Shown piece after piece: positions 10,537 to 21,512 of a stretch of 64,000 nucleotides of DNA. The position numbers and the translations under genes are program-made. The DNA lies in assembly GCF_016808335.1 (NCBI RefSeq), contig NC_053142.1, forward strand, positions 2,741,802 through 2,805,801, written 5' to 3'. Under the pieces are notes generated by a model, which ran no database searches, had not been told where the DNA came from, and worked only from the letters and a program-made list of their open reading frames with translations. The number at the start of each line of letters is the position of its first letter. Position 1 is the first letter of the stretch. Source of the stretch: Panicum virgatum (Eukaryota > Streptophyta > Magnoliopsida > Poales > Poaceae).

Positions 10537-11590
10537 TGTTGACACCATTTTTTGGCATGTGTCAAAAGGGAATAAGGAAATAGATATCAGTTTGTGAAGA
10601 TGGTGCTGGTTTGCAGGAAAAAGGGATCGGTCACGATTTGGTGCCGATTAGGTGTCTCAGCATTGATGGACGGATTTGGATCGAGACGACTTTGGTTCGG
10701 AAGGTGGTGTTTTGTTTATTAGAATAGTTTTGTTTCTTAAGATAGAATTGTGCTTTGTCATAATCGGCTAGGATTGTGTTAGCGTAATCTTACGATAGAA
10801 ATGATGTGTTAGCATGGGGTATAAATATGAGCCCCCGGCTATTGTAAAGATTGATACACATCCAACAAACACAACTTTACCACTTGCAATTTACTTTCTC
10901 GTTGGCGACTTCGCCATCTTTTTTTTCTTTTCCTGCAAGTTATTTCAAGCTGATCAAGGACGCCTCACATTCGAGCGACTTGGTTTACTAGTAAGTCTTC
11001 GTTTACCGAGTAAATCTGAGCTTGAGCTTCTGGGCGCATCGCTGTGGCTTCGTTCAGATCTATTCAAAATTTACCGAATTTATCTAAGCTTTGATCTCGG
11101 GCGCATCGCTGTTTTCTCGTTTAGATGTATTCAAAAACTACCTAGGTTAGTGATCTGTTTAATCGGCTGTAAGCTCCTTGTCTATCACGATAAACCTTGG
11201 AAAGCTGATTAGATTGGTTACAAGCTTAGCTTTGTCCAGATCCACACATTCGTAGGTTTGTACATTGTCACCTGGCCCGTGTCGGCTCAAGATCTAGCCG
11301 TCTAGTTGCATACCGGTATCGGCAGCTCATTGCCGATTCCCTATAGATTGCCTTATTACACGCTTTTTATACCCGATCTGCTGTCGTTTTCTGTATCAGT
11401 AGAGCCTTACCGATACGCCGCATAAGAGTGATTCGGAAATCCAGCTGATACACTCTTGAATTTGACTGTTTGCTGTTTCCTTGTCAATTTACATGTAAAA
11501 TTGACTGGCACGCTTTGGTTTGAATCAAGTGCAGTCCGAGCTTGGTGTACAGGGCTCTCGGGTCTGGTGTGTGATCATTTCGCGTCAACA
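10537..11590 (+). repeat. 5' LTR of element A
   Basis: 1,054 bp, from tgttgacacc to gcgtcaaca, the same ends as the two LTRs of element B. The TATA box ggtataaatatga is at about 10819-10831. The primer-binding site follows after seven bases. Confidence 0.9.
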
Positions 11591-11597
11591 CATCTTT

Positions 11598-11616
11598 TGG
11601 CATGCCCGGTGGGACC
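11598..11616 (+). other. primer-binding site of element A
   Basis: tggcatgcccggtgggacc follows the LTR. The matching site in B reads tggcacgcccggtgggac. I could not assign the primer tRNA by eye. The TGG start fits the CCA end of a tRNA. Confidence 0.7.
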
Positions 11617-11628
11617 AGAAACATCAAG

Positions 11629-12927
11629 ATGTCAACTGAAGAGAAGGGTAAGGTTTCCCCACAGAACCAGATCCCGATCAACAAGGACCAGCTAAAGGAG
11701 GAACAAAAGGCAGAACTCAAGGCAGCCATTGAAGATTATGAGCGGCGGTGCCTTTTATCCTTCAGCACCAATAGGACCAATAGGAGTGGAGAGGTATTCA
11801 AAAAATATGATTTTTCTACTCTTCCACCATATGATGAGTCACAGAAGGAGGATCGGATGGTGCATTTGATGAATCAAGCGATCGGGCAAGCTTTCTTGAG
11901 TCATGCTCCAATCATGGCCAATTCTGTCAACAATGCTGTGCTCAAGACGCTGCAAGATAGAGGGATGCTTGGCTTCGTGGGACCGGCCTATCAACAGGCC
12001 AGTCAGATGGTTTTTTCCCCTACTGGATCGGCTATTGAAACATCACCGATTGACCCTCAGGCTCAAGCAGATGAGAATATCATAGATGCACAGCCAATTA
12101 GTACTGTAGCACCAACTCAGTTTCCTCCTGTGTACACCAGTTCCACACCGATGGCTACACATGCACAAGGAAACTACATGCCAGGGTTCCTAGTTGGCTG
12201 GAACCCTGCTACTAGATTTGGTATGCCTCCAGAGAAGATGATGCCATCTCCAGCAGGGCAGCCAAGCTCATCCGCTTCGCAGCCGATGAATCTGCAAGTT
12301 GATGCATCGGCTTCACAACCGACTCAGTCTCAAGACGCCGTGCCGGCTACACAGCCGTCGGTTACACTTGCATCAGCACCATCGCTAGCGAGTCCAAGCA
12401 ACGTGTCGGCTCCATGGCCGACACCTAAATAGCAGAATTTGGTGATGATGATCCAGCCTAAGTCTCCTACAGTGGTCCTGGAAATAGACTTCCTCATGCC
12501 AATGGAGTTACTTGGGTGTTCCATGATCCTGTGACTAGTTTTGTGCGTCACGTGAACGCGCCCAATTTGCCTCCTATGGCACAACAACAATCTAATCAGA
12601 AGTCAGCACAAAGTAGTCACAGCAATGAGATGGTGCTCTATCAGTCGCCATCCAATCAAGTCACTCTGCAAGTTGCATCGGCTTCTCAGCCGGTGACTAC
12701 ACCCAGTGCACAGCCAGCATCGGCAGCCTTGCCGATAGCTTCACCAGCGCTACTGCCAGCATCAACTGATGGCCAACAGATCGATTGGGCGTCCAAGATT
12801 CCTGAGGTGATGAGGGATCAGTTTGGTTTGAAGCCAAAGCAGCAGAATCTGCCGTTGCCCCACAAGTACAAGCTTCCAGATTTCACCAAGTTTTCTGGAC
12901 AAGGGGAGGTCTCCACAGTGGAACACA
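11629..12927 (+). pseudogene. element A gag, N-terminal part
   Basis: ATG at 11629 opens MSTEEKGKVSPQNQIP and runs about 267 codons to a TAG at 12430. It has a charged N-terminal helix, a conserved LPPYDESQKEDRMVH block, then a long Pro/Gln/Ser/Ala-rich low-complexity region. A one-base shift near 12485 moves the frame. It continues through NGVTWVFHDP, QQIDWASKI and LPHKYKLPDFTKFSGQ to STVEH, where element B is inserted. This is the unusually long gag N-terminus of the Tat lineage. The frame resumes at 22542 with the next residues (NRF), so the gene was colinear before B arrived. Confidence 0.85.
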
Positions 12928-13953
12928 TGTTGACGCGAGATGATCACACACCAAGCCCAGGAGTCCCGTACGCCAAGCCCGGACTGTACTAGATTTGAAC
13001 CAAGGCATGCCAGTCAATTTGACCTGTAAATTGACAATGTAACAACAAACCGTCAAATTCAAGAGTGTATCGGTTGGATTTCCGAATCACTCTTACGCGG
13101 GGTATCGGCAAGGCCCTGCCGATACAGAAGATGACAAAAGATCGGGTATGATGAGCGTATAATAAAAGCGATCTGCAAGGGATTGGCAATGAGCTGCCGA
13201 TGCCAATAAGCAACTAGACGGCTAGATCTAAAGCCAACACGTGCCGGGTAACAGTGTACAAACCCACAAATGTATGGATATAGACAAAGCTAAGCTTGTG
13301 ATTCAATCTAATCGGCTTTACAAGGTTTATTGTGATAAACAAGGAGCTTACAACCGATTAAACAGATCACAAAGCCGGGTGGTTTGTGAATGAATCTAAA
13401 CGAGAAAACAACGATGCGCCCGAGATCAAAGCTTAGATAAATTCCATAAATTTTGAATAGATCTGAACGAAGCCACAGCGATGCGCCCAGAAGCTAAAGC
13501 TCAGATTTACTCGGTAAACGAAGATTTACCAGCAAACCAAGTTGCTCGAATGTGAGGCATCCTTGATCAGCTTGAAAGAACTCGCGAAAAGAAAAGGATG
13601 GTGAAGCCGCCGACGAGAAAGTAAATTGCAAGTAGAGTAAATTTTGTTTGTTGGATGTGTATCAATCTTTATAATAGTCGGGGGGGGGGTTCATATTTAT
13701 GCCCCACGCTAATACAATCCTAGCCGATCACGGCAAAGCACGATTCTATCTTAAGGAATAAAAAAAATTATTCTAAAAATAAGATAACTCTTGCCAAACC
13801 AAAGCCAAAATATCTGGTCAACTTCCCCCTCTTCGGTCAGCAAGATCTTTGACTGGCACACAATCACCTCTCCAAATCCACCGACGTACAATGCAGAACC
13901 TTTTCTCCTCCGCAACACGCCTCCTTGACACATGCCAAAATCTGGTGTCAACA
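12928..13953 (-). repeat. 3' LTR of element B
   Basis: 1,026 bp. On the plus strand it runs from tgttgacgcgag to ggtgtcaaca. The TATA box (minus strand ataaatatga) is at 13691-13700. A run of ten G on the plus strand (13681-13689 region) lies beside it, absent at this length from the 5' LTR. Confidence 0.92.
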
Positions 13954-13971
13954 CATGCCCCCCAATTTCGG
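13954..13971 (-). other. polypurine tract of element B
   Basis: Read on the minus strand, the bases before the 3' LTR are ccgaaattggggggcatg, a purine run suited to plus-strand DNA priming. Confidence 0.7.
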
Positions 13972-14231
13972 AGTAAAAATGTCCTTTTTACTTTGAAATT
14001 AAGCCTCGTCATGATTACGTTGCTGAACGGTCTCTTCACTTACTATCGTCTCGCTTCCCGTACGGATGGCGAACGAAAATTTCTTCTTTGCCCTCAACCC
14101 TTCATCTCCTCATCCGTACAATGGGAATCTGCCGATTCACCTTCCATCTTTTTACCCATATGTCCCTCGATTAGACCCAGGAGTAAATGCCGCACCGGCG
14201 CATGCAACCGATTCATCTCCCCAATCTTGAG

Positions 14232-14240
14232 CTATAAATC
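14232..14240 (+). promoter_or_regulatory. TATA box of the antisense gene in element B
   Basis: ctataaatc lies 101 bp before the ATG at 14341, on the strand opposite to element B. The spacing leaves a plausible short 5' leader. Confidence 0.6.
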
Positions 14241-14340
14241 ACCCCATCGGCAATGTAGTCCCTTCATCGGCCAGAGCTTCCTTTGCCTTCTTCTTCCTCA
14301 AGCCCCAAAAACCCTAGCCTCTTCTCTTTAGCTCGAACAA

Positions 14341-14958
14341 ATGGCCAGCAACAAGCGCGCCGGCGAGGGATCTTCCGGCGCTCCTCCGTCGCTCCGTCCC
14401 CGCCTTGGGTAAGATATTCACCTTTCCTGTCAATGTTGCATCTTAGATTTCTATCTGATCTCATTTCCGCAGAGACGCCGACATCGAGCTCCCCGCCAAC
14501 TTCCAGACCCTCACCAATGCCGACACCAAGGTCACAAGTAAGTTTTCCGGCCATGTCTTCTTTGGTGTCTTTTCTCCAAGTTCTTTGTTCCAATCTTTTT
14601 CTTCTCAGACTTGGAGTCGCAGGTCCAGACCCTTTTAGAAGCTTCCTGAGTCGCCATAGACTTGGTGAATGCGAGGGGAAGCACCATCGCCGCACGCCTC
14701 CGGAACGTCCCGGCTCGCTTCATGGAGGTCGCCGAGCATGGGGTCCATGCGGGTGCCGCCTGGGCCATCGCCGTCGTCTCCCACATGTCCGGGGTGGGTT
14801 ACCGGCAGTGGGAGCCAGTCTTCCCCGAGTGGGGAGTGGCGAGGGAAGCCTTCAACGAGCTGGTTGATGACCTCAGCCTCCCTGCCGACGCCATCGTCGC
14901 CGACATGAGCTTGGAGGGGGTTGTCAGCAACCTCTTCGGAGCAGGTTGTAGCATGTAA
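14341..14958 (+). pseudogene. decayed spliced antisense gene of element B
   Basis: Three exons fit GT-AG rules and keep phase: 14341-14408, 14473-14537 and 14609-14958. Exon 1 starts MASNKRAGEGSSGAPPS. Exon 2 gives DADIELPANFQTLTNADTK. Exon 3 reads LESQVQTLLEAS, then a TGA (14647-14649, where CGA is likely ancestral), then continues to NLFGAGCSM and TAA. The C-terminal half (HGVHAGAAWAIAV, EPVFPEWG) resembles my memory of the C-terminus of 'putative gypsy type transposon' (PF04195-type) proteins encoded antisense in Tat elements. The large middle domain is missing, so this is an internally deleted copy. Biochemical function is unknown. Confidence 0.6.
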
Positions 14959-15300
14959 CAGCCTATCTGGCTCTTTTGTAAATATAATCAATGGACTGGC
15001 TTCCTCCTCCTTTGCTTCTGGTCTTTGTCTTTACTATGCTTTGTGTTAATTTCCGTCTTGTAATGCGCTGAACAAACTAACACACCTTCGAGACCCAAAA
15101 TCGAACAGAAAATGCAAACCAAATTCAAACCATATGTTCCAGATTTGATTTCTGGACCTAAGGGCAATATGTGTCACATCGGCCACAAAAACACTCGAAC
15201 ACATTATGATACGATCAAGCTTTTCTTTATTTTTGCGCTAAAGGCGATCATTTCTCAGTATCGGCTATTTCAAAACCAACCGATCTCTTCACGTTATCGG
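14959..15300. other. spacer between integrase and antisense gene of element B
   Basis: AT-rich, with no coding signal. It holds short blocks (such as gcgctaaaggcgatcat on the plus strand) that recur in modified form after the protease of element A at 24823-25100, which helps define the polymerase deletion in A. Confidence 0.5.
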
Positions 15301-16593
15301 CTATGCATCTACCCACACACTTGGGTAATATTTTTTTATGTATTTTCCATTAAGTGCGCTGAAAAACTCTTCTCCTTCCAATGTCTCTAGGATGTACGCG
15401 TTCCCATGAACACATCTGCTAATTTTGTATGGCCCTTCCCAAGTTGGAGACCACTTGCCGAATTTAGGGTCCTTTGTTCCTATCGGCAAGACCAGTTTCC
15501 ACACCAAGTCTCCTTGTTCAAAAGATTTGGATTTGACTTTCTTATCATACCATCGGCCCACTCTAGCTTTGTTATCTTCGATATTGATGAGAGCGTTCAG
15601 CTGATGCCCAGCCAAATCTTCTAACTCATCTTTCATTAATGCGGCATAATCTTCGGCTGCTAACTGATCCTGGAACGTAACCCGTCTAGAACCAAGCCGA
15701 GATTCCCATGGAAGTACAGCTTCATGCCCATAAACTAGCTGATACGGAGACACTTTAGTAGCTCCATGGCAAGACATTCTGTAGGCCCACAAAACTTCAT
15801 TAAGAGTTGTATGCCACTTGTTTGGTTGTTCTTCAATTTTCCTCTTAATCAACTTAATGATCCCTTTATTGGAAGCTTCTGCCTGACCATTGGCTTGAGC
15901 GTAATACGGAGAAGAATTCAATAATTTAATTCCCATATTTGCAGCAAACTCCCCAAACTCCTCTGAAATAAACATACTACCTTGATCGGTCGTAATAGTA
16001 TGCGGAGTACCAAACCGATAAACAATATGTTCCTTCACAAATTCAATCATCTCTTTGGATGTCACAGTCTTCAGAGGAATCGTTTCAACCCATTTGGTGA
16101 AATAATCTGTTGCTACTATGAACTTGTGATTCTTGCTGGATGGTGGATAAATCTGTCCAATCAAGTCAATCCCCCACCCTCTGAATGGCCACGGCTTAAT
16201 GATAGGATTCATAGCCGATGCCGGTGCTCTTTGCAAATTTCCAAATTTTTGACACCCTTGACAACCCTTATAATAAGTGAAGCAATCTTCTAACATGGTT
16301 GGCCAAAAGTATCCATTCCTCCTGATTACCCATTTCATTTTGTATGCCGATTGATGTGAACCACAGACACCCTCATGTATCTCTCCCATCAAGACCTTAG
16401 CTTCCTCTTTGTCAAGGCATCTGAGTAAAACTCCATCAATTGTCCAATAATACAATTCTCCTTGAAGCAACACATATTTAGTCGCCTGAAATCTGATCCT
16501 TCGGCTTACTTTCTTGGAGGGATCTTCTAAATACTCCACAATTTCTTTCCTCCAATCATCGGCAGGCAATTCCAAAGTCATCACATCTTCCAT
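15301..16593 (-). CDS. integrase of element B (catalytic residues intact)
   Basis: A 430-residue open frame for the retroviral-type integrase that inserts element cDNA into the genome. The HHCC zinc-binding N-domain has H73, H80, C111 and C114. The catalytic core shows D143 (WGIDLIG), D203 (TTDQGS) and E239 (NGQAEA), a DD35E spacing. The C-terminal part carries a basic GPY/F-like region (WEGPYKISR). It was formerly continuous with RNase H: upstream the frame is unbroken except for one TAG at about 16612 between NRLA and HAS. The ATG at 16593 is therefore an internal Met, not a natural start. This is the best preserved domain in the element. Confidence 0.92.
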   Translation of the reverse strand: MEDVMTLELPADDWRKEIVEYLEDPSKKVSRRIRFQATKYVLLQGELYYWTIDGVLLRCLDKEEAKVLMGEIHEGVCGSHQSAYKMKWVIRRNGYFWPTMLEDCFTYYKGCQGCQKFGNLQRAPASAMNPIIKPWPFRGWGIDLIGQIYPPSSKNHKFIVATDYFTKWVETIPLKTVTSKEMIEFVKEHIVYRFGTPHTITTDQGSMFISEEFGEFAANMGIKLLNSSPYYAQANGQAEASNKGIIKLIKRKIEEQPNKWHTTLNEVLWAYRMSCHGATKVSPYQLVYGHEAVLPWESRLGSRRVTFQDQLAAEDYAALMKDELEDLAGHQLNALINIEDNKARVGRWYDKKVKSKSFEQGDLVWKLVLPIGTKDPKFGKWSPTWEGPYKISRCVHGNAYILETLEGEEFFSALNGKYIKKYYPSVWVDA

Positions 16594-16614
16594 CGGCCGA
16601 TAACAAGAAGCATG

Positions 16615-17979
16615 CTATGCCAGCCGATTAGCATCTCCATTACAAAGCTTGGGTACATGTTCTATGGTCACCTTTTTGAATTCTTTCAGTAATCGGCAAC
16701 ACTTTTCATGATAGACCCGCAGGATATCATCTTTACATTCATATATGCCGATCAACTGATTAACCACCAACATGGAATCCCTGAATATTTCAACTGCATC
16801 AACTCTGATTTCTTGCAACAACCGAATTCCTTTAAGCAAAGCCTGGTACTCAGCCTGATTGTTGGTAGCAATAGCTTCTATTGGAAAAGACAACTCAAAC
16901 GTTGCCCCCCGAGGCGACACCAAGACAATGCCAATACTAGATCCAACCCCACATGATGAACCATCAAAGAATAATGTCCATGGAATTAGATCAACAACTC
17001 CTAATTCTGGCCCATAATGCAGAACAACAAAATCGGCCGTGACCTGCCCCTTGACTGCTTTAGCCGATTCGTATCTCAGATCAAACGCAGACAAGGCCAA
17101 AATCCATTTTCCAATTCTCCCACTCAAAATCGGCAACGAGAGCATGTATTTAATAACATCATCTTTGCATACCACAACACACTCAGCCGATAACAGATAA
17201 TGTCTAAGCTTGGTACAAGAAAAGTATAAGCAGAGACATAATCTTTCAACAGGAGAATACCTGGTTTCAGCATCCAAGAGTCTTCTACTGATGAAATATA
17301 TCATGCGCTCTTTTCCCTCAAACTCTTGAATAAGGGCCGATCCGATAGCACTCTCATCAGCCAATAAATACAATTTAAACGGCTTGTGCTTTTGTGGTGG
17401 AACCAACACAGGAGGTGATGTTAGGTACTGCTTGATTTCATACAACGCCTTTTGATGTGCTTCTCCCCATACAAATTTTTGATCGGCCTTCAACTTCAAT
17501 AGAGGACTGAACGGCTGTATTTTACCGGATAGATTAGCAATAAATCTCCGAATAAAATTAATCTTGCCGATCAACGATTGAAGTTCAACTTTTGTTTCTG
17601 GAGCCACTACTTTGTTAATGGCTACAATGGTCTTGTGACTGATTTCAATTCCTCTTTCATGAACCATAAACCCAAAGAACTGACCAGCCGACACACCAAA
17701 TACACATTTGTTAGGATTCATCTTCAATCCATGTCTTCTGGTACACTCCAAAGCTTTGAGTAGGTCGGCCAAATGTTCTTGATACCCCTTGGATTTAACC
17801 ACAACATCATCAATGTAAATCTCAATAATCTTGCCGATGATCTCATGGAAAATATAGTTCATGGCTCTCTGGTATGTTGCTCCAGCGTTCTTCAACCCAA
17901 AAGTCATGACAATCCACTCGAACAAACCAACATGCCCTGGACACTTGAATGCAGTTTTATGAATATCTTCCTCAGCCAT
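16615..17979 (-). CDS. reverse transcriptase (C-terminal half) with two RNase H domains, element B
   Basis: A 454-residue frame. RT motifs include FGLKNAGATYQRAMN and the catalytic YIDDVVVKS (near residue 55), then the thumb (LIGKINFIRRFIANLSG). A first, degenerate gypsy RNase H follows (ADESAIGSAL, RRLLDAETRYSP). A second RNase H begins LFFDGSSCGVGSSIG and continues NNQAEYQALL, FRDSMLVVNQL and GDANRLA, giving D, E, D and D in the positions expected of an active enzyme. A second, plant/archaeal-like RNase H after a decayed one is a hallmark of the Tat lineage. The start is internal: a frameshift separates it from the RT N-terminus. Confidence 0.92.
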   Translation of the reverse strand: MAEEDIHKTAFKCPGHVGLFEWIVMTFGLKNAGATYQRAMNYIFHEIIGKIIEIYIDDVVVKSKGYQEHLADLLKALECTRRHGLKMNPNKCVFGVSAGQFFGFMVHERGIEISHKTIVAINKVVAPETKVELQSLIGKINFIRRFIANLSGKIQPFSPLLKLKADQKFVWGEAHQKALYEIKQYLTSPPVLVPPQKHKPFKLYLLADESAIGSALIQEFEGKERMIYFISRRLLDAETRYSPVERLCLCLYFSCTKLRHYLLSAECVVVCKDDVIKYMLSLPILSGRIGKWILALSAFDLRYESAKAVKGQVTADFVVLHYGPELGVVDLIPWTLFFDGSSCGVGSSIGIVLVSPRGATFELSFPIEAIATNNQAEYQALLKGIRLLQEIRVDAVEIFRDSMLVVNQLIGIYECKDDILRVYHEKCCRLLKEFKKVTIEHVPKLCNGDANRLA

Positions 17980-18536
17980 GAATATCTAATTATATCCAGA
18001 TTCCCATCAATGAAATTGATCACTTTATATCCTGCAGCAGCATCCACCAACATATCGGCAACTGGCATTGGGTAACCATCCGTCGGCGTAGCTTTGTTGA
18101 GATTCCTGAAGTCAATGCATACACATAGCTTCCCATTCTTCTTGTTTACAGGAACAACATTGGATATTCATTCAGCATATCTTCATTGCCTGATGAACTT
18201 TGCTTCTATTAACTTTGTGATCTCGGCCTTTATATCTGGTAAGATCTTAGGGTTACACCGCCTTGAACCTTGCTGATGTGGCCGATACTCAGGTTTGATA
18301 GGTAACCGGTGTTCAACAATAGACCGATCCAAACCTGGCATCTCATAATATTCCCAAGCAAAACAATATTTGTATTCTTTCAACAGCACTAACTCTTGCT
18401 TATACTCAGGATCCAACTTAGTACTAATAAATGTCGGCTTTGGTCTATTTCCATCTCCAATGTCTACTTCTTCCAATGCATCGCCCGACGTGAACCCGTG
18501 CCCCAACTTCCCTTCATCTTCTAGGAACTCATCCAT
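17980..18536 (-). pseudogene. reverse transcriptase N-terminal part, element B
   Basis: The frame 18536-18183 includes MDEFLEDEGKLGHGF, LKEYKYCFAWEYYEMPGL and AEITKLIEAKFIRQ, the linker and RT entry. Two TGA codons at about 18167-18183 follow. The next block keeps VPVNKKNGKL, CIDFRNLNKATP and GYPMPVADMLVDAAAG (finger and palm motifs). A small indel near 17990-18000 then shifts the frame relative to the YIDD part. The reverse transcriptase of this copy is therefore broken, although each motif is easy to read. Confidence 0.85.
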
Positions 18537-19050
18537 TAGGAACGGTTGAGAGAACTGACTGCTTGGATTGGTAGAAGCATGGAAGCTATGTCAACCGATG
18601 TGGCCGATGATCCTAATTGCTGCCCTTCATCGGCCTTTGGCTTGACACGCCAAACTTCTGACCTGACTCCTCTCTTGGGAGCCTCTTTTCTTTCCTCTTC
18701 CTCCAGTGCTTCTGTTTGGCTCAGCCGCTGAACTTGTCTCTTCTGTGATCTGATCAAACCTCTCGGGCACCATCGAGGCCAATCAATGTTGTCATGAACA
18801 GACTCTCTCTCTCTGGATCTCTGCGGTGTGGGTATTCATCTGGAACTTGAGCAGCAGCAACCTGCTCAACTCGCTCATCGGCAGAAATCCTTCCTCCTGC
18901 AGGATCACGTAGCATGGTCCTGCCCCCCAGCCGATAATGCACTGAAACCCTGCCCCCCAACCGATCACGTACAGAGATGCGTCTATCATCACTTCTCTCT
19001 CTAATGATCGGTCCTCGAGGTCTCTGGTCAAAACATGGCTTCTTATGCGA
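18537..19050 (-). pseudogene. gag-pol linker of element B; protease region deleted
   Basis: The minus strand matches the linker of element A (SRSQKR, QRL, ALEEEERKEAP, RRGVRSEVWRVKP) and then, after about SVDIASMLLP, jumps to the RT entry MDEFLEDEG. The A sequence at the same place continues for some 230 residues through the aspartic protease. B therefore lacks the protease: no DGG/DSG-A motif can be found between 18500 and 19050. It could not process its polyprotein by itself. Confidence 0.8.
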
Positions 19051-21474
19051 TCAGTCTTCACGATAGAAACCGTTGCACTCTGGACAATTATCCACTGTCG
19101 GCAGAGTCAACCCTTCTTCCCAATAGTACACAAAGAAAGGACATCTCCAGTGCCCCTCATGTCGTCGTGCAGACTCTTCTCTGTACTGTCTCCTTTCTTG
19201 GTCATGTTGGAATTTGTTCAACAACATTTGAGATGTGACCTTCTTCTTCGGCATCGCTGATTCCTCTTTCTGTTGCGGCTCTTTACCTTTGGCTTCATCG
19301 GCCATTATCTGTGCTTTGGGATCAACAGCCCCAGATTCCTTGGCCGATTGCGATGTGAGCATCTTTGTTTGTAATGGGTTTCCCTTCTTTCCAACATCCA
19401 CCATGTTTGCTGGAAACGGATGCCCATCAATTTTCATCGGCTTTTTGGGTGTCTTAAACTTGAGCCTACCTTGTTCTATAGCCGATTGTATCTGCTGACG
19501 AAATACTTTGCACTCAGTTGTGTCATGAGACATTGCATTGTGCCACTTGTAGTATTTGATATTATTCAACTCTCGATCTATCGGGATTGTATGATACGGC
19601 TTCAGCTTGATCTGCCCCTCAGACCGAAAGGACATGAGATTGGCATTTTGTTATTCTGAACCCATTCAGCCGATCCTACCATCTGGTCATCATCTAAATC
19701 AGAAGTATTTGAGTAGTCAACGAAATTGACTTTCTTCTGGAAGTTGCTTCTCTTCTGCTCGTACGGTCTTGCATCCCCTGTCATCCTGTTGGCCATCTGA
19801 CTGATGCTGTAAAACTCCTGGGAAGCATACTTCTCCTTGATGTGTGGCAGGAGTCCTTGGAAGGCAACTTCTGCAAGCTGCTGATCAGACAGAACCAGAC
19901 TAAAGCACCAGTTCTTGACATCTCTGAACCTCTGAATAAAGGCAGCGATCGATTCATCATTCCTTTGTCTTAGATTGGTCAAATCGGTCAGTTTCATCTC
20001 TTTGATATCAGAGTAGAAGAAATGGAGTTGGCTGGCAACGTCGTGAACCATGTGAAGGCTGATCTAGACAAAGACATAGAAAACAAACGCACTTTTAATG
20101 CATCTTGCTGAGCTGCTCTCCACACTGTATGATGAATCTGTTGATGTGTTCCATTGTGGAGACTTCCCCCTGTCCAGAAAACTTGGTGAAATCTGGAAAC
20201 TTGTACTTGTGGGGCAATGGCATTTGATCATAAGCAGCTGGATACGGAGTTCTGTACATCAGATTCTGCTGCTTTGGCTTCAAACCAAACTGATATCTCG
20301 TAATCTCAGCAATCTTGGACGCCCAGTCAATCTGTTGACCACTAACTGATGCTGCTTGTAGCGCTGGTGGAGTCAACGTCAAGGCTACCGATGCTGGCTT
20401 GAAGTTTGGTGTCATCATCGGCTGAGCAGCCGATGCAGTTTGTGTGACTTGCTGAGGGGGCTGATTGGATGGTGACTGGTATAGCACCATCTCATTACCA
20501 TGACTGCTCTGTGCTGTCCTCTGACTAGGCTGTTGTTGTGCTACAAGAGGCACGTTCACATGACGCACAAAACCAGTCGCAAGATCATGGAAAACCCAAG
20601 TGACTCCATTGGCATGGGTAATCCTGTTTGCCAGAACTTCTGTAGGAGATTTGGGCTGCAGTATCATCGCCAGATTCTATTGTTGAGGTGTCAGCCATGG
20701 GGCCGACACATTGCTTTGGCTTGCTGGCGAAGGTACTGACGTAGGTGTAACTGCTGGTTGTGAAGCTGGTGCGGTATCTTGAGGCTGGGTCGGCTGTGCA
20801 GCCGACGCATTGACTTGTCGATTCATCGGCTAAGAAGCCGATGTGCCTGGCTGCCCTGTTGGAGATGGAACCAAGTACTCTGGAGGCATACCAAGTCCAG
20901 TAGTAGGATCCCAGCCAGTTGGGTATCCTGCCATAAAGTTTCCCTGTGCATATGTCGCCATTGGCGTGGAATTGGTGTACACAGGAGGAAACTGAGTTGA
21001 CACCACAGTACTAATCGGTTGTACATCTAGGACACCCTCATCTGTCTAAGCTTGAGGATGGATCTGTGATGTCCCAATAGCCGATCCAGTAGGAGAAAAG
21101 ACCATCTGACAGACTTGTTGATAAGTCGGTCCCATGAACCCAGGTGTTCCCCTGTCTTGTAGTGTCTTGAGTACAGCATTGTGGACATAGTTGGCCATGA
21201 TCGGAGCATGATTAACAAAAGCGTGTCCGATCGCCTGATTCATCTGATGAATCATCTTGTCCTCCTTCTGTGACTCATTGTAGGGTGGAAGAGTAGTTAA
21301 ATTGTACTTCTTGATTACCTCCCCACTCCTGTTGGTACTGTAGGATAAGAGGCATTGCCACTCGAAAGCTTCCACGACCGCCTGGAGTTCAGCCTTTTGT
21401 TTTTCTTTCAGCTTATCCTTGTCAATCGGGATCTGGTTATGCTCAGAAACCTCTGCTTGCCCGTCAGTTGACAT
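19051..21474 (-). pseudogene. gag of element B
   Basis: Starts MSTDGQAEVSEHNQIPI at 21474 and aligns throughout with A gag. In-frame stops occur near 21046, 20830 and 20680; a deletion and frame change lies near 20060-20095 after GEQLSKMH; another shift occurs near 19620. Readable blocks include INRFIIQCGEQ (20095-20667), LRQRNDESIAAFIQRF and LPHIKEKYASQEFYS (19602-20051), and the C-terminal segment 19051-19635 with WRCPFFVYYWEEGLTLP and a CPEC motif. Without repair it could not make a capsid. Confidence 0.88.
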
Positions 21475-21486
21475 CTTGATGTTTCT

Positions 21487-21505
21487 TGTCCCACCGGGCG
21501 TGCCA
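21487..21505 (-). other. primer-binding site of element B
   Basis: The minus strand reads tggcacgcccggtgggac, eight bases inside the 5' LTR. It is the same site as in A with one transition. Confidence 0.7.
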
Positions 21506-21512
21506 AAAGATG

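Noticed and set aside
10814..11212. 132-residue ORF in the 5' LTR of element A
   Set aside because: It starts at the LTR TATA box, and the same region is not kept open in the LTRs of element B.
12923..13958. LTR at 12928-13953 as a solo LTR
   Set aside because: Its partner at 21513-22536, the colinear internal region and the resumption of A gag after 22536 show it is the 3' LTR of a full-length nested element.
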